DNA of 64,000 nucleotides from contig CP064983.1 in the NCBI GenBank assembly GCA_016699635.1, positions 1,674,001 through 1,738,000 on the forward strand, in the 5' to 3' direction. The notes beneath the pieces are model-generated. The model was not told the DNA's origin. It saw only the letters and a program-made list of their open reading frames with translations, and searched no databases. The stretch comes from Bacteroidota bacterium. GTDB taxonomy: Bacteria; Bacteroidota; Bacteroidia; AKYH767-A; OLB10. Of the stretch, positions 8,858-17,747 are shown piece after piece (positions within the stretch are counted from its first letter, which is position 1; each line of letters opens with the position of its first letter). The translations under genes were made by a program, and so were the position numbers.

Positions 8858-9916
8858 ATGTCGCACATTCTACTCATTGAGGACAATAAAGAAGTAAGAG
8901 AAAATACTGCAGAGATTCTTGAACTTGCAGGCTACACCGTTACAACTGCCAGCGATGGTAAAAAAGGTATTGAAGCAGTTCAGAAAAACAAACCTGCATT
9001 AATTATCTGTGACATTATGATGCCTGTGTTAGATGGATACGGTGTGCTGCATCTGCTGGGTAAAAATCCTGAAACCTCAACTATTCCGTTTATTTTTCTG
9101 ACAGCAAAAACAGAACGTGGCGATTTCAGAAAAGGTATGGAAATGGGTGCTGACGATTACATCACAAAGCCATTCGATAAACTCGAACTGCTTAATGCCA
9201 TTGAAAGTCGTTTAAAAAAGGTTGAAGCATTAAAAAAAGAATATTCAAAAGACCTTGAAGGACTTACCAATTTTATTGGTGAAGTTGGCGGCAAAGACCA
9301 CATGCAGGCATTTATTGAAAACAGAAAAATCAGAACCTACAAGAAGAAAGAAAATATCTATAAGGAAGGCGACTATCCGCGTGGTATGTATTATATCAAC
9401 CATGGAAAAGTAAAGCTTTATAAAAGCCATGCTTATGGAAAAGAGTTAATCACCAACCTGCTTAAAGAAGGTGATTTTTTTGGTTACACTTCTCTCATCG
9501 AAGAAGGCGATTATGTAGAAAGTCATAAAACACTTGAAGACACAGAAGTGGTTTTTATCCCCAAGGAAGATTTTCTGAATCTCCTTTTTTCGAATCGAGA
9601 AATTGCAAAACGATTTCTGCTGATATTGAATCAAAAGTTTAATGAGCAGCAGGATTACCTGATAGAATTGGCATATAGCTCTGTGAGAAAACGTGTGGCA
9701 GAAGCATTGATTTTACTTTCCGACAAATACAAAGCCAATCGCGATGAACGTTTCAGTATGTCAATTTCCAGAGAGGATTTGGCCAACATTGTTGGTACAG
9801 CTACAGAATCACTCATCAGAACACTAAGCGACTTTAAAGAAGAAAAACTCATTGAGGTGAAAGACGGTAAAATTGTCTTAATTAATGAGAATAAATTAAA
9901 GGAGTTGAAGAATTAA
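8858..9916 (+). CDS. Response regulator receiver fused to Crp/Fnr-type DNA-binding module
   Basis: Single-chain signalling protein of 352 residues. Residues 1-125 form a receiver domain with the acidic pair E8/D9, phospho-acceptor D52 (IICDIMMPVLDGYG), the threonine in FLTAK and the lysine in ITKPFD. A short linker helix follows, then a cyclic-nucleotide-binding barrel (about residues 150-265, with YKEGDYPRGMYYINHGKVKLYK) and a Crp-type winged helix (SISREDLANIVGTATESLIRTL). Phosphorylation by an unseen histidine kinase would thus control a Crp-like DNA binder directly. No kinase gene is adjacent, and the gene is monocistronic. The fusion is known in Bacteroidota but less common than either part alone. 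Confidence 0.9.
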   Translation: MSHILLIEDNKEVRENTAEILELAGYTVTTASDGKKGIEAVQKNKPALIICDIMMPVLDGYGVLHLLGKNPETSTIPFIFLTAKTERGDFRKGMEMGADDYITKPFDKLELLNAIESRLKKVEALKKEYSKDLEGLTNFIGEVGGKDHMQAFIENRKIRTYKKKENIYKEGDYPRGMYYINHGKVKLYKSHAYGKELITNLLKEGDFFGYTSLIEEGDYVESHKTLEDTEVVFIPKEDFLNLLFSNREIAKRFLLILNQKFNEQQDYLIELAYSSVRKRVAEALILLSDKYKANRDERFSMSISREDLANIVGTATESLIRTLSDFKEEKLIEVKDGKIVLINENKLKELKN

Positions 9917-9951
9917 GCATTAACCATGCAGTCAATACTTAATTCTATTTT

Positions 9952-10656
9952 CTATTTCTTAGCTGCTGTTTCCTTTATTACTTTTCCATTCTTGTATAAA
10001 ATGGTTTTAAGTAATTTACCATCTTCGTAAACCCGCCATTCGCCTTCTTCATTGTTGTTTACATAGTTGCCTTCACTTTGTATTTCGCCATTGGCATAAA
10101 AAATGGCAGGGCCGTTTAAGTCACCATTCTTGTAGGTATATTGTATGGTAGGTTTGTCGTCCTGTTTAAACCAAATGGTAATACCATCACGAATTCCGTT
10201 TTTATAAGTTGCTTTTTCTTTCAGCTTCCCGTTTTCGTAATAATCAAATCGCATTCCGTCTAATTTTCCGTTATTGTAATTTTCAGAGGTAATTAGTGTA
10301 ACGCCATATTTGTAAACATTACGCAGGCCATGTAATATACCTTTGCGATAGGATTCCTCATCTTCAATGTAACCGTTCTCGTTAAAATGCAGATGTAGTC
10401 CGTTGAGCACATCAGCTTCAAATTCTTCAAGCAGTTCTATTTTTCCTTTGGTATCATAAAAACGCCAAAGTCCTTCTTTCTTGCCATTTTGAATTTTTCC
10501 AACGGCACGGGCCCTTCCGTCAGGAAAGTTTATTCGACAGTCAAATAATCCGGCCTTGTCGGGGTCTGGAGTCAATACAGTATCTTGCTTAGAAGTTTGT
10601 GCTCCTGCAAATGATAATGATAGTCCAAGAGCAATGGTCAAAAGTGATTTAAACAT
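9952..10656 (-). CDS. Secreted MORN-repeat (YwqK-like) protein
   Basis: About 234 residues. I start at 10656 because it gives a compact signal peptide (MFKSLLTIALGLSLSFAGAQ); an upstream in-frame ATG at 10680 adds eight residues. The mature part is built from about eight MORN-type beta hairpin repeats, seen as recurring NGKKEGLWRFYD, NGYIEDEESYRKG, NGKLDGMRFDYYENG, NGDLNGPAIFYANG and EGEWRVYEDGKLL. Such proteins are often labelled YwqK-like antitoxins, but there is no toxin partner here and the leader points to the periplasm or outer membrane. The role is unknown; repeats of this kind usually serve as scaffolds. Confidence 0.8.
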   Translation of the reverse strand: MFKSLLTIALGLSLSFAGAQTSKQDTVLTPDPDKAGLFDCRINFPDGRARAVGKIQNGKKEGLWRFYDTKGKIELLEEFEADVLNGLHLHFNENGYIEDEESYRKGILHGLRNVYKYGVTLITSENYNNGKLDGMRFDYYENGKLKEKATYKNGIRDGITIWFKQDDKPTIQYTYKNGDLNGPAIFYANGEIQSEGNYVNNNEEGEWRVYEDGKLLKTILYKNGKVIKETAAKK

Positions 10657-10733
10657 AATGCTTAATGTTATGGCTTGCAAATCTCTAAAAAAATGATGAA
10701 AAGCAGATTATAGTAGCATCAGCAGCTAATGCT

Positions 10734-10741
10734 TATTTTTG
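10734..10741 (+). promoter_or_regulatory. Candidate -7 element for prfA, very close to the start
   Basis: TATTTTTG fits TAnnTTTG and ends eight bases before the prfA ATG at 10750. That would place the transcription start at or next to the start codon. Confidence 0.4.
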
Positions 10742-10749
10742 CAGGCACA

Positions 10750-11838
10750 ATGACAACACAGGAAATATTAGAAAAGTTAGAAGCGCTGAAACATCGTTTT
10801 GAAGAAATTGGTCAGCAGTTGAGCGACCCTTCTGCCACAACAGATATGAGACGCTTTCAGCAGTTAAGCCGGCAGTATAAAGAATTGCAAGAGGTAGTAG
10901 AAACTTATGAACGATATAAAAAAGTAATTGATAATTACGATCAGGCCTATCATGTTTTAAATACAGAAAAAGATGTTGATCTGAAGCAGATGGCAAAGGA
11001 AGAAATGGAAACGCTGGAAGCAGAAAAAAATAGTCTTGAAGATCAGATAAGACTTTTACTGATTCCTAAAGATCCTATTGATGAACGTAATGCAGTGGTT
11101 GAAATTCGTGCAGGCACCGGTGGTGATGGTACAGTATTTTTTGCAGGCGATCTTTACAGAATGTACAGTCGCTATTTTGAGAAAAAGGGATGGAAGGTTG
11201 ATGTGATTGATGAGAACGAAGGAACAGCAGGAGGCTTCAAAGAAGTTATTATGGAAGTTAGTGGCGATGATGTTTATGGCATCATGAAATATGAGAGTGG
11301 TGTACATCGTGTACAACGTGTGCCTGATACAGAAACTATGGGTCGTGTGCATACTTCTGCTGCTACAGTTGTAGTGTTGCCCGAAGCAGATGATGTAGAT
11401 GTAGTGATAAATCCTGCAGATTTGGAGTTTCAGACAGCGCGCTCAAGCGGTGCCGGTGGGCAGAATGTAAATAAGGTAGAAACAAAAGTTCAGCTTACCC
11501 ATAAACCTACTGGCATAATGGTTACCTGTCAGATTGAACGTTCGCAGCATGGAAACCGTGAGAGAGCATTGCACATGCTCAAAACCAAATTGTATGAAAT
11601 AGAGTTGCAGAAACATGAGTCGGAGATTGCTGCCAGACGCAAAACAATGGTATCAACAGGTGATCGCTCAGCGAAAATCAGAACATACAATTATCCGCAG
11701 AGCAGAGTTACAGATCATCGCATCGGTTTGTCAACTTACAATTTGTCATCTTTTATGAATGGCGATATTCAGGAATTTATTGATGCATTGCAGTTGGCCG
11801 AGAATGCAGAGAAAATGAAAGAGGCCTCATTAAGTTAA
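10750..11838 (+). CDS. prfA: Peptide chain release factor 1
   Basis: Class I release factor that reads UAA and UAG and triggers peptide release on the ribosome. Domain order is normal over 362 residues: N-terminal helical domain, then the recognition domain with the P-x-T stop-codon motif as PDT in RVPDTETMGRVHTSA (release factor 2 would have SPF), then the catalytic GGQ in SSGAGGQNVNKVET. The C-terminal signature RSAKIRTYNYPQSRVTDHRI is also present. I choose the ATG at 10750 (MTTQEILEKLEALKHRF); an alternative in-frame start at 10729 would add seven residues overlapping the promoter. pyrF starts four bases after the stop, giving an operon. Confidence 0.96.
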   Translation: MTTQEILEKLEALKHRFEEIGQQLSDPSATTDMRRFQQLSRQYKELQEVVETYERYKKVIDNYDQAYHVLNTEKDVDLKQMAKEEMETLEAEKNSLEDQIRLLLIPKDPIDERNAVVEIRAGTGGDGTVFFAGDLYRMYSRYFEKKGWKVDVIDENEGTAGGFKEVIMEVSGDDVYGIMKYESGVHRVQRVPDTETMGRVHTSAATVVVLPEADDVDVVINPADLEFQTARSSGAGGQNVNKVETKVQLTHKPTGIMVTCQIERSQHGNRERALHMLKTKLYEIELQKHESEIAARRKTMVSTGDRSAKIRTYNYPQSRVTDHRIGLSTYNLSSFMNGDIQEFIDALQLAENAEKMKEASLS

Positions 11839-11841
11839 GCT

Positions 11842-12663
11842 ATGAACTATCAGCAGTTAGTAGGCGAAATAAAAAGAAAACAATCTTTTCTCTGTGTAGG
11901 TTTAGATACAGACTTAAAAAAAATCCCTTCACACATCAGAGATAAAGCAGACGATCCTGTATTTGAATTTAACAAAGCAATTATTGATGCCACATTAGAC
12001 TATGCAATAGCATACAAACCCAATCTTGCATTTTACGAAGCGTCAGGTGTTGAGGGACTGAAGAGCCTCGAAAAAACAATTCAGTACATCAATGGCAGAG
12101 CATTTACCATTGCCGATGCAAAGCGTGGCGATATAGGTAACACTGCTGAAATGTATGCTCATGCTTTTTACAATCATTATGGTTTTGATTCCATCACACT
12201 CTCACCATATATGGGTGCAGACACGATTGAACCATTCTTAAAACATAAAGATAAGTGGAGCATCATTCTTGCATTAACATCAAATCCCGGAGCAGAAGAT
12301 TTTGAAATGCTTAAAGTGGATGATGATTTTTTGTTCGAGAAAGTTTTGAAAAAATTTAGCAAGGCTTCAGCGCAACAGATAATGTTTGTTGTTGGTGCCA
12401 CACGTCCGCAATATTTTGAAATTGTTAGAAAACATGTGCCAGACAATTTTCTGTTAGTCCCCGGCATAGGTGCACAGGGTGGCAGTCTTGAAGATGTTTG
12501 CCGCTACGGACTGAATTCCAATGCAGGATTAATAGTTAATTCTTCACGTCAAATAATTTATGCAGACAGCGGAATTGATTTTGACAAAAAAGCAGCTGAA
12601 CAGGCAAAACAAATTCAACAACAGATGAAACAGATGCTTGTTGAATTTAAAATTACAGGCTGA
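11842..12663 (+). CDS. pyrF: Orotidine 5'-phosphate decarboxylase (type 2)
   Basis: Final step of UMP synthesis: decarboxylation of orotidine monophosphate, cytoplasmic. The 273-residue length and the sequence FLCVGLDTDLKKIP identify the longer type 2 subfamily. The catalytic K-D region is present as TIADAKRGDIGNTAEMYA. Further family segments are SPYMGADTIEPFL, VGATRPQYFEIVRK, LVPGIGAQGG and the phosphate-binding end GLIVNSSRQIIYAD. It is coupled to prfA (4-base gap) upstream and overlaps the DUF4184 gene by one base (TGATG). No other pyrimidine genes are nearby. Confidence 0.95.
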   Translation: MNYQQLVGEIKRKQSFLCVGLDTDLKKIPSHIRDKADDPVFEFNKAIIDATLDYAIAYKPNLAFYEASGVEGLKSLEKTIQYINGRAFTIADAKRGDIGNTAEMYAHAFYNHYGFDSITLSPYMGADTIEPFLKHKDKWSIILALTSNPGAEDFEMLKVDDDFLFEKVLKKFSKASAQQIMFVVGATRPQYFEIVRKHVPDNFLLVPGIGAQGGSLEDVCRYGLNSNAGLIVNSSRQIIYADSGIDFDKKAAEQAKQIQQQMKQMLVEFKITG

Positions 12664-13397
12664 TGCCATTTACCTTAGCGCATCCTGCAATAGTAATTCC
12701 TTTTTACAGACTCTTTAAAGAGCGTCTGTCGCTGACAGGTTTAATTATTGGGAGTATGGTTCCCGATGTTGAATATTGTGTAAACACAGTAACACGAAGT
12801 GTAATCAGCCACACTGAAAAAGGTATTTGGGTGTTTGATTTACCTGTAGCCATTTTTCTGACTTTTTGCTACCATGGATTCGTCAAACAAATTTTAACCA
12901 ATAACCTGCCGGATTGGATTCGCTATAGACTTTCTCCTTATGCCAATAAAAACTGGTTTCATTATTTCAGAAAGAATTTTCTGAATTATTTTCTCTGTCT
13001 TCTTGCAGGAATTGTTTTACATCTGCTGTGGGATTCTGTTTCGCATGGAACTGGATATTTTGTAAGACGAACAGCATTTTTACAAGAGAATGTAATCGGT
13101 ACATTAACGGTTACACGATTAATATGGCACATAAGTACCGTTGCCGGCCTTTACGTAGTTATCCGATTTTTTCTGAGTTTTCCCGTCAACAAAATGGAAG
13201 AAGAAAATAATATACCAGATAAAAATTTCTGGCCGTTGGTTTTTTTAGTTGCATCAGTTCTCACTATCATTCACTGGCTGCCTTTTGTCAGACCGCAGGA
13301 ACCACGTTTTATTTTAGTTGCTTTTTCAGGTGCAATGATGGTTGGAGTTATTGTAGTATGTTTTATCTTTAGGTTTTTTAAGAAACAACTGTCATGA
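12663..13397 (+). CDS. DUF4184 family membrane protein
   Basis: Integral membrane protein of 244 residues belonging to DUF4184. Typical features are the N-terminal MPFTLAHPAIVIPFYR, the GSMVPDVEY segment and a histidine-bearing helix LLAGIVLHLLWDSVSHG. The H...D...H...D pattern resembles membrane-bound metal-dependent hydrolases of the YdjM type, so metal binding is possible, but no activity is established. Five to six hydrophobic helices are visible. It overlaps pyrF by one base and is overlapped by DUF2851 (ATGA), so it is translated within the prfA operon. Confidence 0.85.
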   Translation: MPFTLAHPAIVIPFYRLFKERLSLTGLIIGSMVPDVEYCVNTVTRSVISHTEKGIWVFDLPVAIFLTFCYHGFVKQILTNNLPDWIRYRLSPYANKNWFHYFRKNFLNYFLCLLAGIVLHLLWDSVSHGTGYFVRRTAFLQENVIGTLTVTRLIWHISTVAGLYVVIRFFLSFPVNKMEEENNIPDKNFWPLVFLVASVLTIIHWLPFVRPQEPRFILVAFSGAMMVGVIVVCFIFRFFKKQLS

Positions 13398-14668
13398 ATG
13401 AAGCATTGCTTTATCATCTATGGAAGTACAGGCTATTTAAGTCTTTGCCGCTAACTACTATTGATGGTAAGACAATTGAGGTAATAAAACCCGGAGAACT
13501 CAATCCCGACTCAGGTCCCGATTTTTTTAATGCCCGTCTGATTATTGACGGAACAGAATGGGCCGGCAATGTTGAAATTGATCCTACAAGTGCTGATTGG
13601 TACAACCACAAACATCATATCAATAAAGCATATTCAAAGTTAATACTACATGTAGTTTATGAATTAAATAAACCATTAGATCATGGTTTTCCTGTTCTGG
13701 AGTTTAAAAATTTTATGGACGAAGGTGCTGTTAAAACATTCCATCAATTGCAAGAATCGTTATTGCCAATACCATGCAGCAAACAAGTACATCATGTAAA
13801 CGATGTAACGTTAAACACCTGGCTTGAAAGAATGATTATAGAACGGTTAGAGCAAAAAACTACTGTTATTCATGACATGCTGCATGCTAATAAGTTTGAC
13901 TGGGAAGAGACATTTTATTTTTTTCTTGCCCGTAATTTTGGATTTAAAACCAATGCACTGCCGTTTGAAATGCTTGCACGTTCTATTCCGATGAATGCAC
14001 TTGCACGACATAAAAATAACTTATTGCAGATTGAAGCATTGCTGTTTGGACAAGCGGGATTTCTCAACGATAAACATGCTGATGAATACATTGAATCCCT
14101 AAGACGTGAATATCGTTTTCTTGCAGGTAAGTTTCAGTTGCAGGCAATGAACAATAGCTTATGGAAGTTTGCACGAATGCATCCACGCAATTTTCCTTCT
14201 GTTAGAATAGCTCAGTTTGCTGCACTCATCCATAACAGCACACATTTGTTTTCAAAAATATTGGAAGAGAAAGATGTTAAATCGCTTATTCAACTTTTCA
14301 GCATCACACCTTCTTCTTATTGGGATAAGCATTTTCATTTTGGAAAGGAATCTGCAGAGAGTAAAAAAACATTCGGACGCAGTTCAGTTGACAATATTAT
14401 TATCAACACTATTGCACCATTTTTATTTCTATATGGTAAAATTAAAGATAATGAAAAATTAACCGAACGTGCATTATCTTTGCTCGAACATATCAAACCA
14501 GAGAATAATGTAATAATAAGGCAGTGGAAAGAAGTAGGAATTACAGTTAAACATGCCTATCATACGCAGGCATTGATTCAATTGAAAAATCTATACTGCA
14601 GTAAGAAAAAATGTTTGAGTTGTGCTTTAGGAGTTAAAATACTTAATAATAAGAAAAATGATTATTGA
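13394..14668 (+). CDS. DUF2851 family protein
   Basis: Cytoplasmic protein of 424 residues found mainly in Bacteroidota (DUF2851). The N-terminal conserved block is clear: LYHLWKYRLF, then PGELNPDSGPDFFNARLIIDG, EWAGNVEID and SADWYNHKHHINKAY. It has a proline- and aspartate-rich look sometimes compared with nucleases, but no catalytic site is proven. The C-terminal end contains four cysteines, C-S-K-K-K-C-L-S-C-A, which could bind metal. The gene overlaps DUF4184 by four bases (ATGA) and the following pspC gene by eleven. Function unknown. Confidence 0.88.
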   Translation: MNEALLYHLWKYRLFKSLPLTTIDGKTIEVIKPGELNPDSGPDFFNARLIIDGTEWAGNVEIDPTSADWYNHKHHINKAYSKLILHVVYELNKPLDHGFPVLEFKNFMDEGAVKTFHQLQESLLPIPCSKQVHHVNDVTLNTWLERMIIERLEQKTTVIHDMLHANKFDWEETFYFFLARNFGFKTNALPFEMLARSIPMNALARHKNNLLQIEALLFGQAGFLNDKHADEYIESLRREYRFLAGKFQLQAMNNSLWKFARMHPRNFPSVRIAQFAALIHNSTHLFSKILEEKDVKSLIQLFSITPSSYWDKHFHFGKESAESKKTFGRSSVDNIIINTIAPFLFLYGKIKDNEKLTERALSLLEHIKPENNVIIRQWKEVGITVKHAYHTQALIQLKNLYCSKKKCLSCALGVKILNNKKNDY

Positions 14669-14881
14669 CAGCATTAAAAATTTTTTTGAAAGACAGGCTT
14701 TCGGTATCTGTGAGTATTGGGGCGAACGTCTAAAAATAAGATCATCGGTCATCAGGTTGTTTTTATTTATCTTTCTTTTCTGACAATCGGTTCACCCGTA
14801 GTTGTGTATATGGTGCTTGGCTTCTGGATGAATCTTAGAAAACTCATTCACCGTCAACGTGGAGGTGTGTGGGATTTATAG
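14658..14881 (+). CDS. PspC domain protein (one frameshift)
   Basis: Small PspC-type membrane protein. The ATG at 14658 lies within the end of DUF2851. The first part reads MIIDSIKNFFERQAFGICEYW with KIRSSVIRLFLFIF, the PspC pattern in which a conserved IR precedes a membrane helix. The frame breaks near 14780; allowing one lost base in the pyrimidine-rich stretch there gives LTIGSPVVVYMVLGFWMNLRK and a stop at 14881. That is the remaining PspC helix, for about 75 residues in total. PspC proteins act in phage-shock type envelope stress responses or as membrane anchors; no pspA is near. Confidence 0.75.
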
Positions 14882-14917
14882 AGAAATTTTGCAGTAATAG
14901 ATTTAGTTTTTTACAGA

Positions 14918-15292
14918 ATGATAAAAATGTACATTAAGCCCACTTGCAGCACCTGTCGCACTGCAATGCAAATGGCTAAGGAGTGTGAGACAGAGATAGA
15001 AATGATAGAATACCTGATTGATACACCATCAGAAAAGGAATTGCTGGAGTTAACACAACAATTGGGAGTAAAACCATTTGACTTAGTCAGAACCAAGGAG
15101 TCGCTATATAAAGAGAAGTATGAAGGCAAAAAAATTTCAGATAAACAATGGCTGAAAATTTTGCATAAGAACCCCATTTTAATTGAACGACCTATAATTA
15201 CTGATGGCACTCATGCAATCATAGGAAGACCACCAACATTAATTGCGGACTTCCTGAATAAGAAGCAAAAGACGAAAAAGAAATCAAAGTAA
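14918..15292 (+). CDS. ArsC/Spx family thioredoxin-fold protein
   Basis: Thioredoxin-fold protein of 124 residues in the ArsC/Spx/YffB family. The N-terminal active-site loop is PTCSTCRTAMQMA, with a C-x-x-C pair as in Spx-type and some ArsC-type members. Downstream segments are typical: EYLIDTPSEKELLELTQQLGV, LVRTKESLYKE and PILIERPIITDG followed by IIGRPP. The lysine-rich tail is not conserved. It may be an arsenate-reductase-like oxidoreductase or a Spx-like regulator; no arsenic genes are nearby, so I would not assume arsenate as substrate. Confidence 0.82.
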   Translation: MIKMYIKPTCSTCRTAMQMAKECETEIEMIEYLIDTPSEKELLELTQQLGVKPFDLVRTKESLYKEKYEGKKISDKQWLKILHKNPILIERPIITDGTHAIIGRPPTLIADFLNKKQKTKKKSK

Positions 15293-15325
15293 ACTGTGAT
15301 AAAAATTTTAGTTTGTAGGAGTAGA

Positions 15326-17208
15326 ATGCAATACGTTATTCAAAGATTATTTCTTTTGGTTTTGATGCTGTCAGCAATTCAGGTCAATGCACAACACGAT
15401 GATTTGTTTATTCCCCGAAATATTCAAAAAGCATATCAGAACAATACAAGAACAATTGAAGGTGCACCAGGAAAAAAGTTCTGGAAAAATTTTGCAGAGT
15501 ATTTTATTCAGGTAAAGTTTAATCCTAAAACTTTAAAAATAGAAGGAAAGCAGATTATAACTTACTACAACAATTCTCCCGATACTTTAAAAAAATTGGT
15601 GTTTCGTATTGCCCCCGACTTTTATAAAAAAGGAAATGAACGCAATCGTATTATTGAACCAGACGATGTTACTGATGGAGTAAAATTTACTAATTGTGTT
15701 ATTGATGCAAACAAAGTTGATCTTAATAATCCCATGCTAGTAAAACACGAAGGAACAATAATGGAAATTAAGGTTAAAGGTATTGATCCTCGTGGTGGCA
15801 GGGCAACTGTTGAGATGGACTGGAGCTATACACTCAATCTGAACTCGCATGAACGAACCGGAGTGATTGATATAGGAAGTTATTTCATTGCATATTTTTT
15901 CCACGTATTACTGTTTATGATGATGTTGATGGGTGGGATGAATTCCCTTATCTTGGACAACAGGAAACCTACTTCGACAATGCCAGCTTTAATGTCCACA
16001 TAACAGTGCCAAGAAATTTTATGGTGTGGGCTACAGGTGATTTGCAAAACCCTGCAGAAGTGCTGCATGAATCCGTACTAAAAAAATGGACTCTTGCACA
16101 GCAAAGCAACAAACCTGTTTTTTTAATTGACAGTGCAGATATTCAGAATAAAACTGTAACAGTGAATAAAAAATTCAACACTTTTCAGTTTAAATGCACT
16201 ACACCTGATTTTGTTTTTGCTGTAAGCAATCATTACTTATGGCAGGCACGTGATATGGTTGTAGATAGTGTTACCATGAGAAAGGCATTAATTTCAACAG
16301 CATTTAATCCAATACATAAAGATTTTTTTGAGGTGAATGATTTTACGGCAAAAACTATTGAAGTGATGAGTTTTGATTTTCCGGGTGTGGCATATCCATA
16401 CAGTCATCTTACTGTTGTTGACGGACGTGATCAGATGGAGTATCCGATGATGATAAATGACAATCCTACTACTACACGTTTTGACGGAATTACATTGACA
16501 ACACATGAAGTCTTTCATCAGATATTTCCGTTTATGATGGCTACCAACCAAACCAAATATGCATTTATGGATGAAGGCTGGGCTACAATTGGCGAGTGGT
16601 ATATCAGTCCGATAATTGACAGTACTATTGTTGACGATTATGGAATGGATAGAATTAACTCCGATTTAGGTAAAGACTGGGATACACCAATGATTACCAA
16701 TTCTACTGAGTTGACGAAATCATTATTCATTAACAGTTATCCCAAGCCTGCTCTCACATTTTTATATTTATGGGAGATGATGGGCGATTCATTATTCAAA
16801 AAGTCATTGCAGCATTACATCATTACCTGGATGGATAAAAGCCCTACTCCATGGGATTTCTTTTTCAGCATGAACCAAAGTTGTGGAATGAATTTAAATT
16901 GGTTTTGGAAGGCATGGTATTTTGAACAAGGCTATCCTGATTTAGGGATTATTGGTATTAACCGTCTTAACTATAGTTACACTGTAACTATTAAATCTAT
17001 TGGCAACAAACCTGTTCCTGTACATCTCACAGCAACATTTGCAGATGGAACAAAAAGGAAATTTACACGAACAGTAGATATTTGGAAAAACAGAAACATC
17101 ACCGATGTGATAATTGATACACAACAGTCAATTACTAAGTTGGAGTTGGGCGATGTTTATGATGCTGATGTAGATAAAAACAATAACGTGTTAGTTCCTA
17201 AAGAGTGA
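15326..17208 (+). CDS. Periplasmic M1-type metallopeptidase (one frameshift)
   Basis: Gluzincin peptidase of the M1 clan, about 627 residues after correction. The start at 15326 gives a signal peptide (MQYVIQRLFLLVLMLSAIQVNAQ). The zinc site is H-E-V-F-H followed 18 residues later by E in AFMDEGWA, the HExxH-x18-E arrangement. The upstream GAMEN-like motif is not clear, as in other Bacteroidota members of this group. The frame breaks at a six-T run at 15895-15900. One added T joins YFIAYFF to PRITVYDDVDGWDEFPYL, which matches family structure and leads into the peptidase domain. The first half is an N-terminal beta domain (NPKTLKIEGKQIITYYNNS). Confidence 0.85.
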
Positions 17209-17218
17209 GGAATTAATT

Positions 17219-17226
17219 TAATTTTG
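17219..17226 (+). promoter_or_regulatory. Candidate -7 element for the tRNA-Arg gene
   Basis: TAATTTTG matches TAnnTTTG and ends 14 bases before the mature tRNA 5' end, a sensible position for a tRNA promoter. No -33 partner is obvious. Confidence 0.45.
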
Positions 17227-17240
17227 CAGACGAAAAAAAT

Positions 17241-17312
17241 GGTCCCGTAGTTCAACGGATAGAATAGAAGTTTCCTAAACTTTTGATGGCAGTTCGATTC
17301 TGCCCGGGACTA
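17241..17312 (+). tRNA. tRNA-Arg (anticodon CCU)
   Basis: The 72-base sequence folds into a complete cloverleaf. The acceptor stem GGTCCCG pairs with CGGGACT (one G-U), positions 8-9 are TA, the D arm is GTTC/GAAT, the anticodon stem is GAAGT/ACTTT around the loop TTCCTAA (anticodon CCT), the variable loop is four bases, and the T arm is GGCAG-TTCGATT-CTGCC. The discriminator is A. No CCA is encoded. It reads AGG codons. The 3' side from the T arm onward is repeated several times downstream around a GIY-YIG gene, which is unusual. Confidence 0.95.
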
Positions 17313-17321
17313 CGAAGAAAA

Positions 17322-17437
17322 GGCAGTTCCCTGTCCGACTACGAAGTAGGCGGAGATTCTGCCAGAGACTACGAAGAAAAGGCAGTTCCCTGTCCGGCTA
17401 CGAAGTAGGCGGAGATTCTGCCCGGGACTACGAAAAC
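17322..17437 (+). repeat. Two tandem tRNA-3'-end-derived repeats with T-loop hairpin insert (R1, R2)
   Basis: Two tandem units (17322-17380, 59 bases; 17381-17437). Each begins with the tRNA T-stem GGCAGTTC, carries a 25-base insert absent from the tRNA, then continues GATTCTGCC and the acceptor 3' strand and flank GACTACGAA. The insert contains the imperfect hairpin TCCG-A-CTAC-GAA-GTAG-G-CGGA. R1 has a changed acceptor (AGAGACTACG); R2 keeps CGGGACTACG. They follow the intact tRNA directly and end five bases before the GIY-YIG start codon. Confidence 0.9.
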
Positions 17438-17441
17438 AGTT

Positions 17442-17747
17442 ATGCAAATGCCATATTATGTTTATGTTATAAGAAACAAGGTAACGGGAAGACTTTATAA
17501 AGGGCAAACAGAAAATCTTGAAAAGCGGTTGAAAGCACATTCGCAATCACAAACAAAGACCACAAGTTACTTTCCAAAAGATTGGGAGTTGGTTTATCAC
17601 GAAATTTTTAGTTCAAGAAAAGAAGCTGTAGAGAGGGAAAAATATTTTAAAACAGCAGCAGGCAGAAGATATTTATCTGGAAGAATAGCAAATATTAAAT
17701 CAACGGATACCCGCCCGAACGTACCGTTCGGTACGGGCGGGGAATAG
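17442..17747 (+). CDS. GIY-YIG nuclease family protein, embedded in tRNA-derived repeats
   Basis: Single-domain GIY-YIG endonuclease of about 101 residues. The motif strands are YYVYVIRNKVTGRLYKGQT (the GIY and YIG positions appear as VYV and YKG), followed by the catalytic arginine helix LEKRLKAH and the catalytic glutamate in EAVEREKYFKT. A DNA-binding partner domain is absent, as in small UvrC/URI-like GIY-YIG proteins. The start may be ATG 17442 or ATG 17448. The C-terminus (DTRPNVPFGTGGE) is encoded by a GC-rich palindrome. The gene is bracketed by tRNA-Arg repeats, which suggests a homing or repeat-associated nuclease. Function in the cell is unknown. Confidence 0.85.
   Translation: MQMPYYVYVIRNKVTGRLYKGQTENLEKRLKAHSQSQTKTTSYFPKDWELVYHEIFSSRKEAVEREKYFKTAAGRRYLSGRIANIKSTDTRPNVPFGTGGE
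17710..17741 (+). repeat. GC-rich palindrome at the 3' end of the GIY-YIG gene
   Basis: Seven-base outer arms CCCGCCC and GGGCGGG enclose an inner inverted repeat CCGAACG-TAC-CGTTCGG. The composition is much richer in GC than the surroundings. It encodes the last residues of the nuclease and directly precedes the second tRNA-derived copy. Confidence 0.8.

Noticed and set aside
9952..10656. A toxin-antitoxin system around the YwqK-like MORN protein
   Set aside because: The protein has a signal peptide and no toxin partner is adjacent. The antitoxin label in databases is not supported here.
14918..15292. Arsenate reductase as part of an arsenic resistance operon
   Set aside because: No arsenite exporter or ArsR is nearby, and the C-x-x-C pair is shared with Spx-type proteins, so only the fold is called.
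17310..17546. Open frame on the minus strand with repeated GRISAYFVVGQGTAFSS
   Set aside because: The repeats in the peptide simply translate the tRNA-derived DNA repeats, and the frame opposes the GIY-YIG gene. No independent support.
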